DNA from: Cadophora sp. MPI-SDFR-AT-0126
Lineage: Eukaryota > Ascomycota > Leotiomycetes > Helotiales > Ploettnerulaceae
Assembly (NCBI GenBank): GCA_020747065.1
Contig: JAGMVK010000026.1
Span: 1 to 64,000 of the forward strand
Direction of reading: 5' to 3'
DNA: 64,000 nucleotides
Shown: in pieces, positions 1-13,252 of the stretch
Layout of the letters: each line of letters begins with the position of its first letter
How positions within the stretch are numbered: the first letter of the stretch is position 1
The notes under the pieces: generated by a model
Database searches by the model: none
Told to the model about the DNA's origin: nothing
What the model saw: only the letters and a program-made list of their open reading frames with translations
Translations under genes and position numbers: made by a program

Positions 1-232
1 CTGTTCAAGACGTCGAGAAGACCATATGCAAAGCCCCAGAGGAAGAAGAGGATAGTGACTATGTTAATATTAGCATGAGCAACTATGAACCTTTCCCGGT
101 GTGTGTTTGTTTGCACATGGATTGAGATGTCGTACCTAGAAAGCATGGAATGAGGGATTGCTTGAGCGTCAGATGGACGGCTGATGTGACAACATCATCG
201 GACACGGCTAACTTGTGCTTGAAAATAGCCAT
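1..232 (-). CDS. FHS-type MFS sugar permease, 5' end only (partial)
   Basis: Only the N-terminus is in the window; the gene runs off the left edge. Exon 1 is 232-136, an intron of 77 bp occupies 135-59 (GTACGA donor, CATAG acceptor), and exon 2 starts at 58. The joined peptide begins MAIFKHKLAVSD, contains LKQSLIPCFL, then the first membrane helix ILFFLWGFAYGLLDVLN. That last string is characteristic of the L-fucose permease/glucose-galactose transporter (FHS) branch of the major facilitator superfamily, which imports sugars by proton symport at the plasma membrane. The start is the ATG at 232, preceded by a purine-rich context. Substrate cannot be told from 51 residues. Confidence 0.75.
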
Positions 233-2207
233 TTCAGCGGCGGGTTAGGAGGAGCTTTGGAAAGCAGACTGGGGGTGTGAAAGAACTGAGAATGGATTTG
301 AGTAAGATGTTAAAATTGCTTGAAGAAGATTTGCGGGTTGTTCAGATGCTATTGCAACAACTGACTGTGGCAATAACTTGTCTGTCGAATATGGGAGGCC
401 GAACTCGACATATATACTCTTGCCATATATACTGGTATGCAAATAGATAGCTTGTCTTGTCTTTTCTTGTCATTTCCTCAAGCGCTTGGCCGTTTCTTGG
501 AAAGGTTGACTCGAGCCGTGTTATCGGTATATATTTCAACGAGATCGCGCAAGCCTGCATCTTGTCAACGTACAGCTGCGGCATTTGGCTCACGTGCGGG
601 GAAGCTTTAGCATTGTGCGGGGGCTCCACATTGTGGCTCGTCGTATTTCGTATTCCATACGACAATCAGACGAAACCATCTCTAGGGCCATGCCCGAGTC
701 ATTCGCAGGAGTGAGACAGGCGGGAAGATGTGGACGGGAACTGAAGCGCCACAGGCATCTGATGGAAGGGTTCGGGCCAGCACAGGACGAAGCGCGTCAG
801 TTAGTCTACAATCTGAGGTCCAGGAACGTGGAGTCTGGGATCTGGAATTTGGGATCTGGAATCTGGAACCTGGGGTCCCCGGTTTTCTGCCTTGCCGCTT
901 TCACCTCACATAGGCGAGGGCACCATCGATTCTTTATTTTTTAATTATAGAAGCAAAACTTCGGCAAAAGTGGGATATGATGTGTACTACCTACCTATCA
1001 AGCAGCTCCGAAGACCACCCGGCCGCTTATCGTTGAGATATTTTGCTGAATCAAGTTGGGATCAGTAGGGACATCACCAGTGTCCGACCTGTTCTTTAAT
1101 CCATGTTCGCTATTGTCAAGGACGACAAGAACCCCTTGTTTGTTGATATGTTCCCCGCGGGGAAAGTTGATGTTCCATTCGAGCCAACGCACCCGAAGCC
1201 CCTGCGCCATAGCTAGCGCGATATGAAAAGGCCCGATCGTGGAAGAGGCCTTGACATCGCTCGCAATGTCTCATAGTAATTTCCCTCTCTTGTTCTAACT
1301 AGACCTGATTTGCATGGAGTTCCGAGCTCTGAGAGTCATCTTCAACCCGCCATCCGAACTACCTTAGAGTAATGCCGGTGCCAATCCTGAAATTGACCCC
1401 ACATTTCTCTCCACGGAGCATTCGTTTAACAGCTGATCTCCAAGAGAGACACTGTAGCTTAAAGACAGCTTCAGCTTTTAATTCATGCTAGAACAGTACC
1501 GTAAAAGTAGTTCCTGTCGCAGTAGCCAGTATCATAAGTAGCAGCCCTGGATCACGGTCGACTTGGCATACCCTGTTGAGCACGTTACTTTCATCCAATG
1601 CATGCGTCCTCCGATATCAGCTCCAGATAATACATAGGTTTTTGACAGCACATCTCGGCATTTTTGCCTGTTCAGGAATTAGCCATACCACCAGACGTCA
1701 CTACTCTCACCCTACTACGGAGGAGAAGCACTAGTGATTTCTTAGCACGCATATGAAGGCTGGAGAGATCTGATCCGATCTTATATCCCCTCAGTTTCAA
1801 TTTTAGTAGATGCGGGGTTCGGCCAGAGTTCACCCCTGGACTCAGAACATTGTGGGGGAGAAGGGGAAGAGGCACGGCAAGGGCGGGGTGACATGATCTC
1901 GGGGCCTAAACGTCATACGCCTACCTGAACTGCATGTTCCAGAAGGCAACCATGAACGATGGAGAATGGATTCCAACAAGGATACTGACTGTCTGCTCGG
2001 GACAACAGATCCCGACTCTTCCTACGATGTCGAAATCATGACGAAAGTTGATTCAGGTCCTTCAAGTAGCAATGTATATAGAACCAAGGTCATACGCCCA
2101 GAGTCGACGTCAATTTTTGCATCTTTAAAGGTTAGAAACAAGAGGCTAGTTAAGCTCACTCGAACTCTCATTCTCACTCCGAAGCTGGGTGTGAAGGTAA
2201 CATCACG
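233..2207. other. Intergenic, about 2 kb, no gene seen
   Basis: This is the shared 5' region of the divergent permease (-) and glycoside hydrolase (+). The short open frames here lack recognisable motifs and I do not call them. The one structured spot is a degenerate tandem repeat at about 832-872, built on the unit GGGATCTGGAAT. Confidence 0.6.
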
Positions 2208-5200
2208 ATGGCGAGATTAATCAAGGTATCACTCTTCTTTGAGTCAACCTCAACTATGCACTGACATTCTGCATAGCTTTTTTTCTTTTTTGCTACTCTT
2301 GGTGGGATGTACCATGCCAGTGCGACGCCCTCACCAAAGACCAAGAGAAATTCGGGTTCCTTCCAGAATCCCCAAGTTGAAAATCGTCCTAAGTTCAGAT
2401 ACTGGTGAGTATTCCTCCCTTGACAGCGGCAAACAATTCTGATGCATTTGGCGTTCTGTAGGCTCCCGGATGCCAGTGTTGCCCCTAGTGCAGTTGCCGC
2501 GGACGTGACGTCCATTGGCTCCATTGGCGGCGGTGGAATCGAGTTAGTCCCTTTCTACAATGTAAGCAGAGATAAAGCATCTACCGAGAATTGACAGCCA
2601 TTAACATGATACCACAGTATGGGGGTGTGCTCGCTCCTGCAGTCACTGACTGGTCCATTTATGGCTATGGCACAGCACGTTATAATGCCATTGTAAAGGC
2701 GGCACTTGAAGCTGCCCAAAGCAGCGGGCTAGTTATGGACCTTTGCATGGGCCCTCAGTCTGGCCAAGGTGTTCCGGCTTCTCCAGATAACCGTACGGAT
2801 CTGCAATCCTTTGCTCTGTTTAGACCAGTACACTAACGATCATATAGCTGGCCTTGCCTATGACATGGTAAATTATCAACATTTTCAGGTTTGCTCATAA
2901 GGCTAATTATCCAAACAGATTTATAACTACACAGTAGTTGCTGCGGGTGGAACTTTCGAGGGCAAAATTCCAGGCTATGGACTCGGTACACTCATTTCTG
3001 TCACCACCGCCGCCATCGTCTCGGAGTCTGTTATCGAGGTTCCGAACGCATCTCTTGGATTTTCTGGCCCTGCTCCAAATGTTAATAGAACAGTCATTAC
3101 CGTCTCTGATGCCAGCTTGAATCTTGTAACCAAAAACGTCAAACGAGATGGCACGTTGACTGTTAAGTTTCCGACAGGTGGAGCAGCCAAGAAGTACATG
3201 GTTTTTGCCGCTTACTACCACCTTGGCTTAGAAAGAGCTTGTACCGCTGGCTCTACAAATCCTCAAAATATACAAGCTAACGGATCTTTTGCTGTCGATC
3301 GTGAGTATTCCCTCTTGCATGCTTTTCAATTTCACTATACAAGAAAGAAGAGTTGTCCGAAGTATGCAGAGGCACAGAAATATCTGCTATTTCATGGAAG
3401 TACCTCTTCTAAAACTCTTTTTTAAATCTAGATTTCTCAGCCGAAGGTGCCAAGGTTACAACAGACTTCCTTGAAAAGTATGTTATGGTCAATGGGGTGC
3501 GAGATCTCTTTAAAAAGGTCGGGAAATACAGTAAGGATTAAGACCATATCACCTGTCATTGCATGCTAATAGTACATAGTTTGGGAGGACAGTCTTGAGA
3601 TTGCGAGCCAAACTTTCTGGACGCCCAAACTCCAAGACACTTTCCGAAGGGTTAATGGCTACGATATCGACAAATATGTCATGCTTCTCACCATCAACAA
3701 CGGCCTTTCGTTTGGCATCAACTTCCTGGATGATATCAGTACCGATGCACCTGATAAGGGCCAAAGCCGCGTTGAGGACTACCGCAGCGCTCTTACGGTA
3801 TCTATGAAAACTTACCTTGATGCCATGGTGTCGTGGTCAAATCGCTACGTGAACTCCGAATTTTCCACTCAGGTGGCTTATGGAATTCCTGTTGATATGG
3901 TAAGTTGCAGTACCTCCTTCTGCTATCTTTATAATCAATACTTTGTAGGCACAACTGATCCCAGAAGTCGAGGCTCCAGAAGACGAGAGTTTGGGTTTCG
4001 ATAAACCAGGGCCAGGCGGATCTACTGGTAAGCTGGTCCAAGCTTAATGCTTGATCTACTGCTGACAACTAACTTTTCAGATCTATATCGTCAGTTTGTT
4101 GGACCGGCGAACTTGGCGGGCAAGCAGATTATTTCAAATGAGATGGGTGCCATAGCAGGGAAGTGTTACCAATTGACTCTCCCAGAGCTATTGAGTTACG
4201 TCAAAAGGGCATGGGCTGTCGTGAGTAAAACCTCCATTTCTTTAATCAGAAGTGAATGTATGGAACCCAAAATTTCTGCTGACACGAATACAATAAGGGA
4301 AACAACCAGATGGTTTTTCACGGTGGCAGCTATTCGGGACAGTATCCTAAGACGACAGTAAGAAGCCGTATCTGGAAGGTGCCCTGAGAAATTATCTCTA
4401 ACAGCTTTTCTAGTGGCCTGGTAATTCTGGTTTCCAGTACTTGTTCTCAGAGCCGTGGTCGAGGCATCAGCCAGTATGGGATAATGGATTCGCCGAGATG
4501 AATGATTTCATCGCTCGCACACAGTGGATACTTCAATCTGGAGTACCAAAACGAGACGTGACACTTTGGATCAAGCTCTCTGAAGCTGTTCTACAAACAA
4601 GTGATAATTCCATCAGTAACAACTTCACCGACCTTATCGCCGCCGGTAAGACTCAGAGAACCAGATGCTCTGTCTCTTTGCTAACGTTGTTACTAGGTTA
4701 CGGGTATGAATTTTTCTCTCCTGCCAATCTTGACCTCCCTCAAGCGAATGTCAGGAACAAGGTCCTCGCACCTGATGGGCCAGCGTATAAAGCTGTGATC
4801 TTACGTGGTAATGACCTTCTTACCCTCGCCGGGACTGGAAATCTCGTCAAAATCGCCAAACAAGGCGTTCCGATCGTGATCCAAGGCGACATTCCAACGA
4901 AAATCAATTCTGCAAATGGTCTTCAGGAAGCACAAGCTAACATCAAGAGTATTTTATCGCTCAAGAACGTTAAGCAAGTTGGTCCAGGCCCACTGGCACC
5001 AACTCTCGCATCGCTAGGAGTCTTGCCACGTACCCGCACGCAAGTCTCTGGTGGGACATGGTTGACATACTGGCGCCATGACGATGGAGCCAAAGCGGAT
5101 TACGTATTGATCCTGAACGACGGGACTTCTTCAAGCTCTGGCACTGTCACTTTCGAAAGCACTGGGAAACCATTCCTTCTCAACGCGTGGACAGGTGTTG

Positions 5201-5982
5201 AGGAGCCAGTTGTGGAGTACACAGTGTCATCCCAGCTGATCACAATCCCGTTCAAGTTCGCCGCAGGACAGAATGTTATAGTCGTCTTCAGAGATCCTTC
5301 ATATCGAGGGCCTAAAACTTATGTCACTTCCAAGTCGTCCGTTGCTGGTCTTGGCTTCCAGTATAGCACCAAAGACGGCCTCAGTATCAAGGTCCCAGCC
5401 TCCACTACCCCTGGCACAGTCACCCTTAGCAACTCTAAGAAAGTGACTATCCCAGCGCAAAAGATCCCGGCAGCTATCACGCTTAGCAACTACACTCTCA
5501 CAGCCGAAGTCTGGACCCCAGGTGCTGACTTCTACGACAGCAACACCATCGGCACCAAGACCAACAAAACATTCACTATCCAGAGCCTCCAATCCTGGCC
5601 TTCAATCGCTGGCCTCGAGAACTCAGCTGGGGTGGGATACTACAAGACATCGTTTCTGTGGAGGAAGGCCGATGGAGCGACAGGCGCACAGATCGATTTT
5701 GGTCCTGTGCAGAACACGTTGCGAGTGCGAGTCAACGGCAAGCAGATCCCTCCTCTCGACACGAGCGCGGCCACTGCGGACATCTCAGCCTACCTTGTCG
5801 ATGGTCAGAATTTTGTGGAGGCTACAGCCGCAACGACTCTCTACAATGGAGTTGTGCCCTTCTATTCTCAGCTACTGAATTCTGGTCAGGCACCATACAC
5901 TCCACTTGTTGCACAAAGTGTACCAGCTGGGTTGACAGGGACAGTGGTTGTCACTCCATTTCGGCTTGTTAAGCTAACTTAG
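2208..5982 (+). CDS. Secreted glycoside hydrolase, GH106-like (putative alpha-L-rhamnosidase)
   Basis: Thirteen exons give 1012 residues: 2208-2225, 2277-2404, 2462-2561, 2618-2792, 2848-2867, 2919-3300, 3432-3530, 3580-3899, 3949-4027, 4081-4220, 4298-4357, 4414-4645, 4697-5982. The N-terminus is a signal peptide (MARLIK, a run of Phe/Leu, cleavage near ASA). The mature protein opens with RPKFRYWLPDASV and GGGIELVPFYN, the signature of a large family of secreted fungal proteins related to GH106. WEDSLEI and ISNEMGA carry candidate acidic catalytic residues, and HGGSYSGQYP follows. Residues about 740-1000 form beta-rich modules ending in a GH2-type sugar-binding fold (LRVRVNGKQIPPLDTS). Likely role: hydrolysis of rhamnose-type linkages in plant or microbial polysaccharide outside the cell. 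The family call is from memory of motifs; the substrate is inference. Confidence 0.7.
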
Positions 5983-6739
5983 AGGAAAGGGTGGAAAACA
6001 ATTCAAGTAGATTTGACCAATATCCCCTACTCTCAAAAAGGGCTTCTGGTGCTTCGAATATCAGCAACACACTTGTCGGAGGCTCGTCATACCATTGCTG
6101 GCACGATGAATACTGGTGCCTCTTCACAAGCCAGTGCTCAAGGGACAATTTTTATTCGAATACCAATTCTTGTATATTCTGGCCTTCGCCATCTCCAACT
6201 TCAATTGAATTGATGCATGCTAAAAGCTGTTGGCATTCAATTGCTTTGCTATTCCCGATAAATGAAGTCTAGGGTAACACAGGAGCTTCACCTCGGCTTT
6301 CTCGGCTGTCATGAGCTTCATCAAGTGTCCTAGATCACTTCGCACTTTCGCTACCCCACCTTCACATTTCATCAGTGGCTTTTATTACTTGCGGAGCAGG
6401 GTCCGGGAATGAAGTGTTGATGACAGCTCTGAAGGGTCAATGAATGGTGGTGGGTGTGGAATCTCTCAGACGGTTGAACTTCCCTCTTGGCGTAAGTTAT
6501 GTTATATGAGAATCACACGAATCGGATCTTCGCCCAATTCATTGCAGTACTCAGTGATTTACCACGTGATTGCAAGCTATCCTTTCAACATGCCCATCTT
6601 GTCACCTGGTCACCACACACATTTGTCGTTCCGTGTGGGCGTTGTAAAAAAACCTGAGAATTAGATTAATGTAGTGCTTTTCGGGACGATCCAAATCTAC
6701 TGTGATAGCAAATGTGATAAAGTTGTATCCAAGATCGAT
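5983..6739. other. 3' intergenic between convergent genes, nothing seen
   Basis: About 760 bp between the stop of the hydrolase and the stop of the FAD oxidase on the other strand. It should hold both 3' ends; no open frame or motif of note. Confidence 0.5.
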
Positions 6740-8579
6740 TTAAACTTTCGGGATCTTGAATCCCCCAGGAAGTAATCTTTCGAATGTTCCCATCTCATCA
6801 TACTTCTGCTTCACTTGATTGAGCTTCGAAATGCTGTTGTTGCCATATGTCGCAATAGGATTTTGCCCAACGCCAGCATCGTTGAGGAATCTAAACAGCA
6901 TCAGCATAAGCGGGCAGGAGGATGAGCGGTGATGCGGTATTCCTTACAAGAACGAGTCATACAAACCCTGTTCTCGGGCTAGCGCTTGCATTCGATCGAC
7001 CACACGCTGGCCAGCTGCGAAGGCAAGCTCATCGTCCGCCGCATTGAGCCAGGAGTTGGTTAACACAGCCCCTAAAATAAGTGTCAATAATCTAATCTCG
7101 AAGGCACTTTATGGAAACAGGAAAGTCTAACAAATCATTGGTGCTCGGTCCTCGGTTATACCTAGGGCATTCCCTCCTCGGGCATATCCTTGCCTAATAT
7201 TGCGCTTGGTGATGGGTTGGATTTCCATGACGCCGCTGAAGCCTAGAACATCCGCAAATACGGACGCAAATTCTTCCTCGAAGACTTTTCGTAAGGCGAT
7301 AAGGATTTCAACGCTGCTTCTGAACGACATCACACGTAATTCGTACCGTAGGCCAGAAGCAATTGAGATTTTCTTGAGATTCTCCGAAATCGTGGTAGTA
7401 TACATGCCTGTGCTGGCGTTTTTAGTGAATGGTAGGTCAGCGAAATCTACCAACCCGGGTGGGAGGACAAGGCCAGGCCCCTTTTTGTTGCTCCACCCAT
7501 CATTTGGTGCAGGAAGAAGTGTAGAGGTCAGAGGGAGTAGAATTTCGGGCGTCTGATTGACCACCCACTGAAGCTTTGGTGCAATGGCCATTTTATCAGC
7601 AATGCTGTCCTCCGAGCTGAGCGTAATGAAGTTGTTGATTGCTGCGGCCACTTCGTCCCAATGCTTCATCTCCAATGACTGAAGGGCAGTGTAGATGTTG
7701 GAGTCGGAATATGTGTAGAGATCGAATCTCGTCACAATGCCAAAGTTGTTCGAACCACCCTTGAGCGCCCAGAAGAGATCCGAGTTCGAGTCCTGGCTAG
7801 CGTCCACAACCCTCCCCCCCGCAGTGACGATCTAGAGAGGTGTTGTTAATGGTAATAATTTAATACGACTGGCCGCACCATTCACTTTACCTGGATCTGC
7901 TTCACGTTATCGCAAGCAAAGCCGCGATTGCCCGAAAATGTCGATAGCCCGCATCCGAGAATCAGACCAGGTACGCCGACAATTCCCACACGGCCACCAA
8001 CGACAGCCAAACCCCTTGTGGCGAGAAAGTCGAACACAGGCCCCCACCTCAAGCCTGCGCCCACAGAGACATAGTCCTCTTGGAAGGATAGCTCGTCCAA
8101 TTTCGTCATAGCAATCAAAATACCATCGTCGATGTTGGCCGCTCCACGATTTGGCATGTGCCCGCCGCCTCGAACAGAAAACTTGCAATCACCGCGCTCG
8201 AGAAGCTTCACGGCGTCGGAGACGAGATTTACCGAGTCTGGTGTGAGCACACATGAAGGATGAAGCCTAGAAGTATTCGCTAGTGGATTGCCTTCAGTCA
8301 AAATCCGTCATAGGGCCTTCAACTGAGTCCGACGAAAGCGAAAGACTTACACCAAAAGCTAGACTCTGCTTCCTGTACATATAGAGGGTCATTCGGCCAA
8401 AAGACATTGCCTGGGAGTTGAGAACTAAGAACTGAGCACTATACAAAGCATTAGTAAGCCTATGGAGGAGGAGATACGGTTCATTCTTCAACGGCTGTGA
8501 TACTCACACAGTTGCTTCTGGCTTGAGCCGCTGGCAACAACAAAGCTGATACCAACAGAGCCGCAAAGATACAAGACAT
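6740..8579 (-). CDS. Secreted FAD-linked oxidoreductase, berberine-bridge-enzyme-like
   Basis: Six exons (8579-8508, 8438-8351, 8291-7891, 7831-7132, 7071-6948, 6890-6740) give 511 residues. A signal peptide ([20 protein letters not shown]) is followed by a PCMH-type FAD-binding domain. [10 protein letters not shown] supplies His98, the usual 8-alpha-histidyl attachment point for FAD. Further hallmarks are [30 protein letters not shown] and [13 protein letters not shown], and the C-terminal BBE region has GGNALG and the NSWLNAADD stretch. These enzymes oxidise sugars, alkaloids or other secondary metabolites with O2, forming H2O2. The Cys of a bicovalent flavin (typical motif GxCxxVG) is not obvious, so a single covalent bond is more likely. 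The junction of exons 2 and 3 uses a GTAAGT donor and gives Cys at the split codon. Substrate unknown. Confidence 0.85.
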
Positions 8580-9485
8580 TATGACAAAGAACCTTAGTAG
8601 TGTCGTGACAAGATTATATTCTGGGGAAGCAAAATTAAGAGAAAGACACTTTTACTTACGATTTTATTTTATCTCGTCAATGCTGGCCCTGGGCCTCAAA
8701 CTAAGATCCGTATGTTGGGGGGTGGGCTTTCGGCAGATCGAGCGACCCTGATGTGTTCTACCGAAACAGGGCTAATGTCAAAGCCCTCGTGCAACACCCA
8801 ACGAATAGAAGTGGAAAAGGTTTTCCGAGGGAATATTTCCGAAAACACGAAGTACGAGATCCGAGATGTAACGCAACCTAATCTGTACTATATATAATAG
8901 GGTGGAAAATGTCCGAAATCCCCTCGCTAGCGGCCCCTAACTTCAAAAAATTACAGGCCCAAAGATACGCAAAGTTCATCCTGCAGTGCCTAAAGCACGT
9001 ACATATCAGCGCATCAGCTGGCGCTAGCAGAGAGGGGGTCAAACTTATTACCTGTATGTTGTACCCTGCCACTGCAGGAGTGAACTCGTCCGTATTCAGA
9101 AGCCCAATCGTGACATTTTACCTTCTGTCGCAACGATCTTCAGTTGAGTCTTGCCCATCACTCATTATTGGCCTTCTGGTTACGTTACTACTCAGGATCT
9201 GCGATCTCTGCAGGTATGGCAGTCGTACTGTGGACTATATGGAAGGTTGGAGGGGTCGAGTGGCCTGCCATAACGAAGGCTGGATGCTGATCTAACATCA
9301 AAAATAAGGGTGAAGGGGGTCATGATGAAATACGGTTGGCAGAAAGAGAAATCTTACCAGTCGTTCATAGGTCATTAGTGGTCGTTAATAGGACTAGCAA
9401 CTCAGTATGCGGTTGTTCACCGGCGTATAATATTCTTTTCAGCATGTCTCATTCAAGTCATAAGCCAAAGGCCACGCCATCATCA
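8580..9485. other. Intergenic, promoter of FAD oxidase; no gene seen
   Basis: About 900 bp. Holds the FAD oxidase 5' region and the 3' end of the Zn2Cys6 gene. Short open frames here have no supporting motif. Confidence 0.5.
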
Positions 9486-10766
9486 TCATGACTGATATCT
9501 GAACTCGCTTGTCACAAGTTCGTGCAAAGGCCATTGTATCCAGTGCCTCCACTTCTCCGATAACGCTCTATGAACTTCCTGAAGTAACTTCCTACTCATC
9601 CCCTGCAGCCACCACAAGTCGCCACACATGTTGAGAAGCAGAGAATAATGTGCCAACAGAACCAACGCTTGTGGTGACTGCTTCGCAACTAGATCTAGGT
9701 ACAAATCTGAGGCTCGAATGGGCCACGAGAGGCAAGCGGACACTTTATCTACCCGATCCCCCGCTATTGACATTGCAACATACGTTTCTCTTAAAAGACT
9801 CAGCGTCTCATCGAGTGCATTTGTTTCATTGACACTTAGAGTATCCGGTCGAGGTATCCATAGCTGCGCCAGTGCATCCAGTTTGGAAACATCCTCAGCG
9901 CATGAGTTCAAATCAAATAAAGCATCCGCATCCACATCCCACAAGAAGAACAACCTCCCCAATGGCCCACCTAGCATTATGTCATATGATATTCCAATTG
10001 GTCCGGTTGCACCTCTCAGGAGCTTCACCCATTCTCCAGCAGGCCCATCGTCATCTGCACGAGGCTCACTGTTGAGGAATACCGTACACTTGCTGTGTGA
10101 CGATGCCCAGGCGTATATGAAAATGAAGACGGCACATGCAAACGTAGCGTGGCAGTTTTCCTCCGTCACTTGTGAGATGGCCGCACGGAATTCTTGCACT
10201 GCAAAGCCATGATGTTCGGAAGCTTCCAAACGGAACTCGTGCTCTCTATCTGGCGAAGAACGGGCAAGATGCAGTGCTGAAACTGCCAGAAGGCTACGCA
10301 GAAGAATTGGATGTGAGAAAGCTAGTTGAGGGACGGCTTGTTGCCAGAGCTGTTGGCTGTGTGGAAGGTTGCTGATAGTGAAGCAGGTGGACGTGGTGTA
10401 GAAGTGTAGGAGCTCGAGATCTCTTGTACGCCAATTAAGACCTGGAGGGACGCTTGGAGGAATGCCTGGATTCGACAGTATGGTGGATGCCGATTGTGGT
10501 TGTGGTGTTGAGACGTTTGACTCCGCGGTGTGCCGCGGCGCCAGTGAACCCAACGTAGTTGGATACTGGCAGTCGATGCCATGCTTGGTGCAGTAAAAAC
10601 AGGAGGGTTGGGCCTCGTCGCACTAAGCCCATTTGTCAACGGCTGACAAACCAAAGGGGAGACTCGACGATGGTACAGGACCAGGACTGACCTTGGTTTT
10701 ACGCTTTTTACAGCTCCCACACCCATTTCTCGACTTCCGATGCGTCCGTCGACTTTTGTTTTGCAT
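9486..10766 (-). CDS. Zn2Cys6 transcription factor
   Basis: Two exons (10766-10692 and 10622-9486, intron 69 bp) give 403 residues. The intron splits the zinc cluster itself: exon 1 ends CGSCKKRKTK and exon 2 starts CDEAQPSCFYC, giving the full C-x2-C-x6-C-x6-C-x2-C-x6-C pattern at residues 16-43. A Ser/Pro-rich linker follows (to about 90), then an alpha-helical fungal TF domain ending with LLNMCGDLWWLQGMSRKLL and WIQWP, typical of the Upc2/Fungal_trans_2-like class. The start at 10766 is fixed by an in-frame stop just upstream. It is a nuclear DNA-binding regulator; the nearest candidate targets are the RTA1-like gene 550 bp away, transcribed divergently, and the FAD oxidase, but the sequence does not show this. 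Confidence 0.85.
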
Positions 10767-11316
10767 CGTGCTAGAAAAAGCGATATGGGATGACGCAAGG
10801 CCTGCAGCGACACGAGAATGAAAACAAAAGAAGAATCGAGCTCTAGAAACAGGTGGAAAAGGGTTTTAAAACTCAACTCACAATCCGAAACCCGACGCCC
10901 GATACGACGCCCGATACGACGCTCGATACGACATGCAGCCGACATACATCAATCTAGCCATTGAGCAGTCTGGTAGTTCCGACGAACCGACCCTCACAGA
11001 CTCTCGTTTCGGACAAGCGAGGTCACAACAGTGGGGAACACCACCGCCCCACACATACTGCATACAGAGGCACAGCCCATAAGTGCTTGGCGTTCTCGCG
11101 ACTTTGCCCGAGAGGGTCAAGTGCACTCTGCAGGGGCTACCACTACTAGTGCTTTTCAAGTATTTGTGGGCTGTACCTCTGTATAGTATATACGGAGGTG
11201 TTCCCTATGTTCGTTTGCCCATTGCAACGTTTGTTTGACCTCATCGTACACTGATCGCTTCGCTACTTCTCTTTTCATCTCGAAAAACTCTCTTCTCCAA
11301 TTCTGACAATTTCACG
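10767..11316. promoter_or_regulatory. Divergent intergenic region, Zn2Cys6 gene / RTA1-like gene
   Basis: 550 bp between two divergent starts. It contains the 12-bp tandem repeat described separately, about 130-160 bp upstream of the Zn2Cys6 start. No TATA element or known operator is clear. Confidence 0.45.
10893..10930. repeat. 12-bp tandem repeat, 3 copies
   Basis: CGACGCCCGATA is repeated three times head to tail, the third copy with one change (CGACGCTCGATA). It lies in the leader or promoter of the Zn2Cys6 gene. Could be a regulator-binding array or simple slippage. Confidence 0.7.
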
Positions 11317-12330
11317 ATGGCAGATGGAACTTATGAGTTCAAATTGTATAGATACACGCCGAGCAGGGTAGCAGCGGTCATTTTCGTTATTCTGTTTGTT
11401 CTCACCACAGCAGGCCATGTGTTCCAACTCATCAAACGCAAAACATGGTATTTCATCCCATTTGTTTTAGGAGGTTGCTGTAAGTATTTTCTTCTTCTGC
11501 TTCGTGCGTATAGCTTGCTAAGTATTTCTCAGTCCAGGTCATCGGGTATGTCGCCAGAGTCCTCGCACACAACAACAAAGAGAGCGTTCCTATATACTCG
11601 TTGCAAACGATCCTAATTCTGCTCGCCCCGGCGCTGTATGCAGCTTCGATATATATGGTCCTTGCCCGCTTGATCGTAACGCTAAATGCGCAGCATCTGT
11701 CACTTGTTCCTGTCAAGTGGATGACGAAGATATTCATTGTCGGAGATGTTATTGGTTTCGTTGGTCAGGCAGCAGGTACAATCTACACTCATGGGCCCAT
11801 GCATAATTATCAGATGCTAACGCTTACTTTTAGGCGGAGGAATCATGGCAAGTGGATCCATCAGCTCGCTAAAACTCGGAGAACACATCACCGTTGCGGG
11901 ACTTTGCGTCCAAATCCTCTTCTTCAGCATCTTCGTCGCCGTAGCGACAGTTTTCCACCGCAGACAAGCACAAGCAGAGGGTTCACGGGGTCTGGTAGCT
12001 GTAGGAAGCACAATATTGTCTCATCGTACATGGGAAACCCTTCTATATGCTCTTTACGCAACGAGCATATTGATCTGGGTCCGATCGCTTTTCCGTGTCA
12101 TCGAGTTTGCAATGGGAAATGATGGCTTCCTGTTGAGGAATGAGGTCTTTCTTTATGTTTTTGATGCAACACTCATGTTTCTTGCTATGGTGTGTCTTAA
12201 TTTGGTTCACCCAGCTCGGTTTCTTGAGCTTAAATCTAGCCTTGACAGAACTGGGCCAGTGCCGTTGGTGGATGCTCGTCGTCAGAGAGAGACAAAAAGC
12301 GGGTCAACTTCGGCGAGCGATATGGCTTGA
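11317..12330 (+). CDS. RTA1-like seven-helix membrane protein (copy 1)
   Basis: Three exons (11317-11479, 11533-11775, 11834-12330) give 300 residues. Several hydrophobic helices and the family motifs are visible: TWYFIPFVLGG, QTILILLAPALYAASIYM, KIFIVGDVIGFVGQAAGGG, FRVIEFAMGNDG and NEVFLYVFDATLMFL. This is the RTA1/RSB1/PUG1 family, plasma-membrane proteins tied to resistance to toxic lipids, sphingoid bases or 7-aminocholesterol, though their transport activity is debated. The C-terminal tail (about 275-300) is polar and Ser-rich. A second member lies 0.9 kb downstream in convergent orientation. Confidence 0.88.
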
Positions 12331-13252
12331 TTTGCATATAGAAGCACCGGCTAGCTTCCTAAGACGAGCACCAATAACAGCAATGGAGAGAGGTTAGATT
12401 CAGAGAAGCGCTTTACTGCATATACTGTGAGGAACATATGCATATGGAGGGAAGTGTGCCTGCCAAATGTACGGGAAGGTGTAACTGGTATAAAACTGTA
12501 CTGTGGAATGGACGACGGACAAACTTTCTACACAGACGGAAAGGGCCCATAAGGGTAGATGTCTGCGATGCCGTTGCGTGGCCAAATAAATACCATCATT
12601 TTCCTCGGCTCTTTGCTGGCTCCAGAAAACCTCATGACTGTATATAAGAATATCCAACTCTAAAAGATTTCGAATTTTCGCCGATTCGCAAAATTGCGAG
12701 CATCACTTGTCGCTCATGGTGACGACTGCTCAATTAGGTGCACGATATCAGTTACCGATGGGACGGATATACCAGGCATTAACTATCAAATATAAAGATT
12801 GTGATTAGAATGGCATGAAAGTCACTCAGACTGCACCTTAGTGGCAGCAAATAAGTGTGTATACGAAACAAGGTGGTAGTCAAGATTACGGTGCGAACAA
12901 GGAGCTGGAATTGAACATTATCCCCAGTGTCCAAGAATTTTAACGCCTTGAAGTCGCATTTGCCAAGAGAGAGAATTGCTGAATATTATGGTTCTGGATA
13001 CATAAAACTTGATATCTTTGTTCGCAACTCCGAATTTAAATAAAAATCTACCATGATACATCAAAACCAAACCATACATTTTAGAAGCTTGTCTTTGAAG
13101 GAGCATTTCCCATTCGTGCAAAGTTGCTTAATCACAAGTACTATCCAACCCACAGTCGCGATACATGTACCAGGCTGCGTATACCGCCAGTCTCGCCCTT
13201 CTGGCCCATATTTGCTCAAGAAAAGGCACCCGTATCCTCTCAAACCAAGCCC
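12331..13252. other. 3' intergenic between convergent RTA1-like genes
   Basis: About 920 bp receiving two convergent 3' ends. No coding sequence is supported. Confidence 0.5.
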
